From NCBI GenBank assembly GCA_031270205.1, contig JAISYA010000155.1:1-6455 (forward strand): a stretch of DNA of 6,455 nucleotides, read 5' to 3'. Position numbers and translations under genes: made by a program. Below, in pieces: positions 6,106-6,455 of the stretch. The stretch's first letter is position 1. Each line of letters begins with the position of its first letter. A model generated the notes under the pieces. The model made no database searches. It was given only the letters and a program-made list of their open reading frames with translations, and had not been told where the DNA came from. Origin of the DNA: Treponema sp. (GTDB taxonomy: Bacteria; Spirochaetota; Spirochaetia; Treponematales; Breznakiellaceae).

Positions 6106-6455
6106 GCGTTTCTAAAGAAGTCGTCCACCGCTTTTTTTTGGATCCCCTCCAGATCCCCGGAATCCTTCAGTTCCCGCAGCGCCCGGTCAACCGCGTCCCG
6201 GAGCTTGTCCGCGTTCTTTTGGAACACAAAACGGCTTTCCTCAAAATCACCGATGGGATCCCCGGTGGTTTTTAAATTCACCGGCCAAAAGGTGTTGATC
6301 AGCTTGAGATCCGATTCGGTAAGCAAGGTCGCGTCTATCACCCCCGCGGTCATGTTGGTGATCAGCACGTCGGGGGTCGATTCATAGTAGTCGATCAGGA
6401 TCGGGTTGTCCTGGTGTTCGGCGTTGTAGGATTCCACGGTGTAGGCCCAGCCGGA
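6096..6455 (-). CDS. SBP family 3 amino-acid-type binding protein, C-terminal part
   Basis: This is an open frame from the window edge to TGA at 6098-6096, giving the last 119 residues of a substrate-binding protein. The N-terminus, including any lipoprotein signal, lies outside. It opens with SGWAY and runs through the second lobe and closing helices of a family-3 SBP, with FVFQKNA and LKDSG near the end. It aligns without any gap to the last 119 residues of the complete SBP at 1654-2445. I count 89 identities, and most differences are conservative. It should therefore bind the same or a related solute outside the membrane. Its stop lies two bases before the nifD-like ATG, and the nifD-like ribosome site is within its last codons. 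A GTG at 6437 is an internal Val, not a start. Confidence 0.88.
   Translation of the reverse strand, partial: SGWAYTVESYNAEHQDNPILIDYYESTPDVLITNMTAGVIDATLLTESDLKLINTFWPVNLKTTGDPIGDFEESRFVFQKNADKLRDAVDRALRELKDSGDLEGIQKKAVDDFFRNAGR
6096..6455 (-). repeat. Duplicated SBP segment, copy 2
   Basis: This is the partner of 1654-2013: same strand, same length and same reading frame, followed by the same ten-base ribosome-site/stop junction. The duplication continues beyond the window edge, so its full extent is unknown. Confidence 0.8.

Overview
The window is one compact, single-direction gene cluster. Seven genes lie head to tail on the minus strand. They are separated by 14 bases or fewer, or overlap by 1 to 4 bases, and no internal terminator or promoter is visible. 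This looks like the middle of a longer operon cut at both ends. In transcription order (high to low coordinates) it holds: the 3' part of an amino-acid-type ABC transporter substrate-binding protein (SBP); a NifD-like protein; a NifK-like protein; a NifH-type iron protein; a second SBP of the same family, here a complete lipoprotein; an M20D metal-dependent amidohydrolase; and the 5' part of a CapA-type metallophosphatase. There is no gene-free stretch, RNA gene, CRISPR array or mobile element.

The centre is a two-component, nitrogenase-type reductase. The iron protein is strikingly canonical: P-loop, switch motif, both cluster cysteines and the Arg of the ADP-ribosylation loop are all present. 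The NifD/NifK-like pair keeps the three P-cluster-type cysteines per subunit and, in the NifD-like chain, a cysteine matching the cofactor ligand alpha-Cys275. It lacks the residues that define a dinitrogen-reducing site (alpha-Gln191, alpha-His195 and alpha-His442 of the Azotobacter enzyme). No nifB, nifE, nifN or nifI is visible. I therefore read it as a nitrogenase-like reductase of the divergent, non-fixing type (the broad group IV, which includes methylthio-alkane reductase and other Nfl proteins) rather than a nitrogenase. Its substrate is unknown.

The neighbours suggest what it acts on. Two paralogous family-3 SBPs, about 75% identical over 119 residues by hand count, bracket the reductase genes, and an M20D amidohydrolase follows. 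A plausible model, which is inference, is: capture of an amino-acid-like or N-acyl-amino-acid compound, possibly a sulfur compound, from outside the cell; deacylation by the M20 enzyme; and reductive cleavage by the nitrogenase-like complex. The CapA-like gene is translationally coupled to the M20 gene, so it probably belongs to the same unit, but its role is unclear.

The organism is a bacterium (lipoprotein signal, strong Shine-Dalgarno sites) with moderately high GC, by eye in the mid-50s percent. It is probably an anaerobe or can live without oxygen, because the reductase would be oxygen-sensitive. Spirochaetes such as termite-gut Treponema, or Clostridia-like anaerobes, would fit, but the sequence alone does not settle the taxon.
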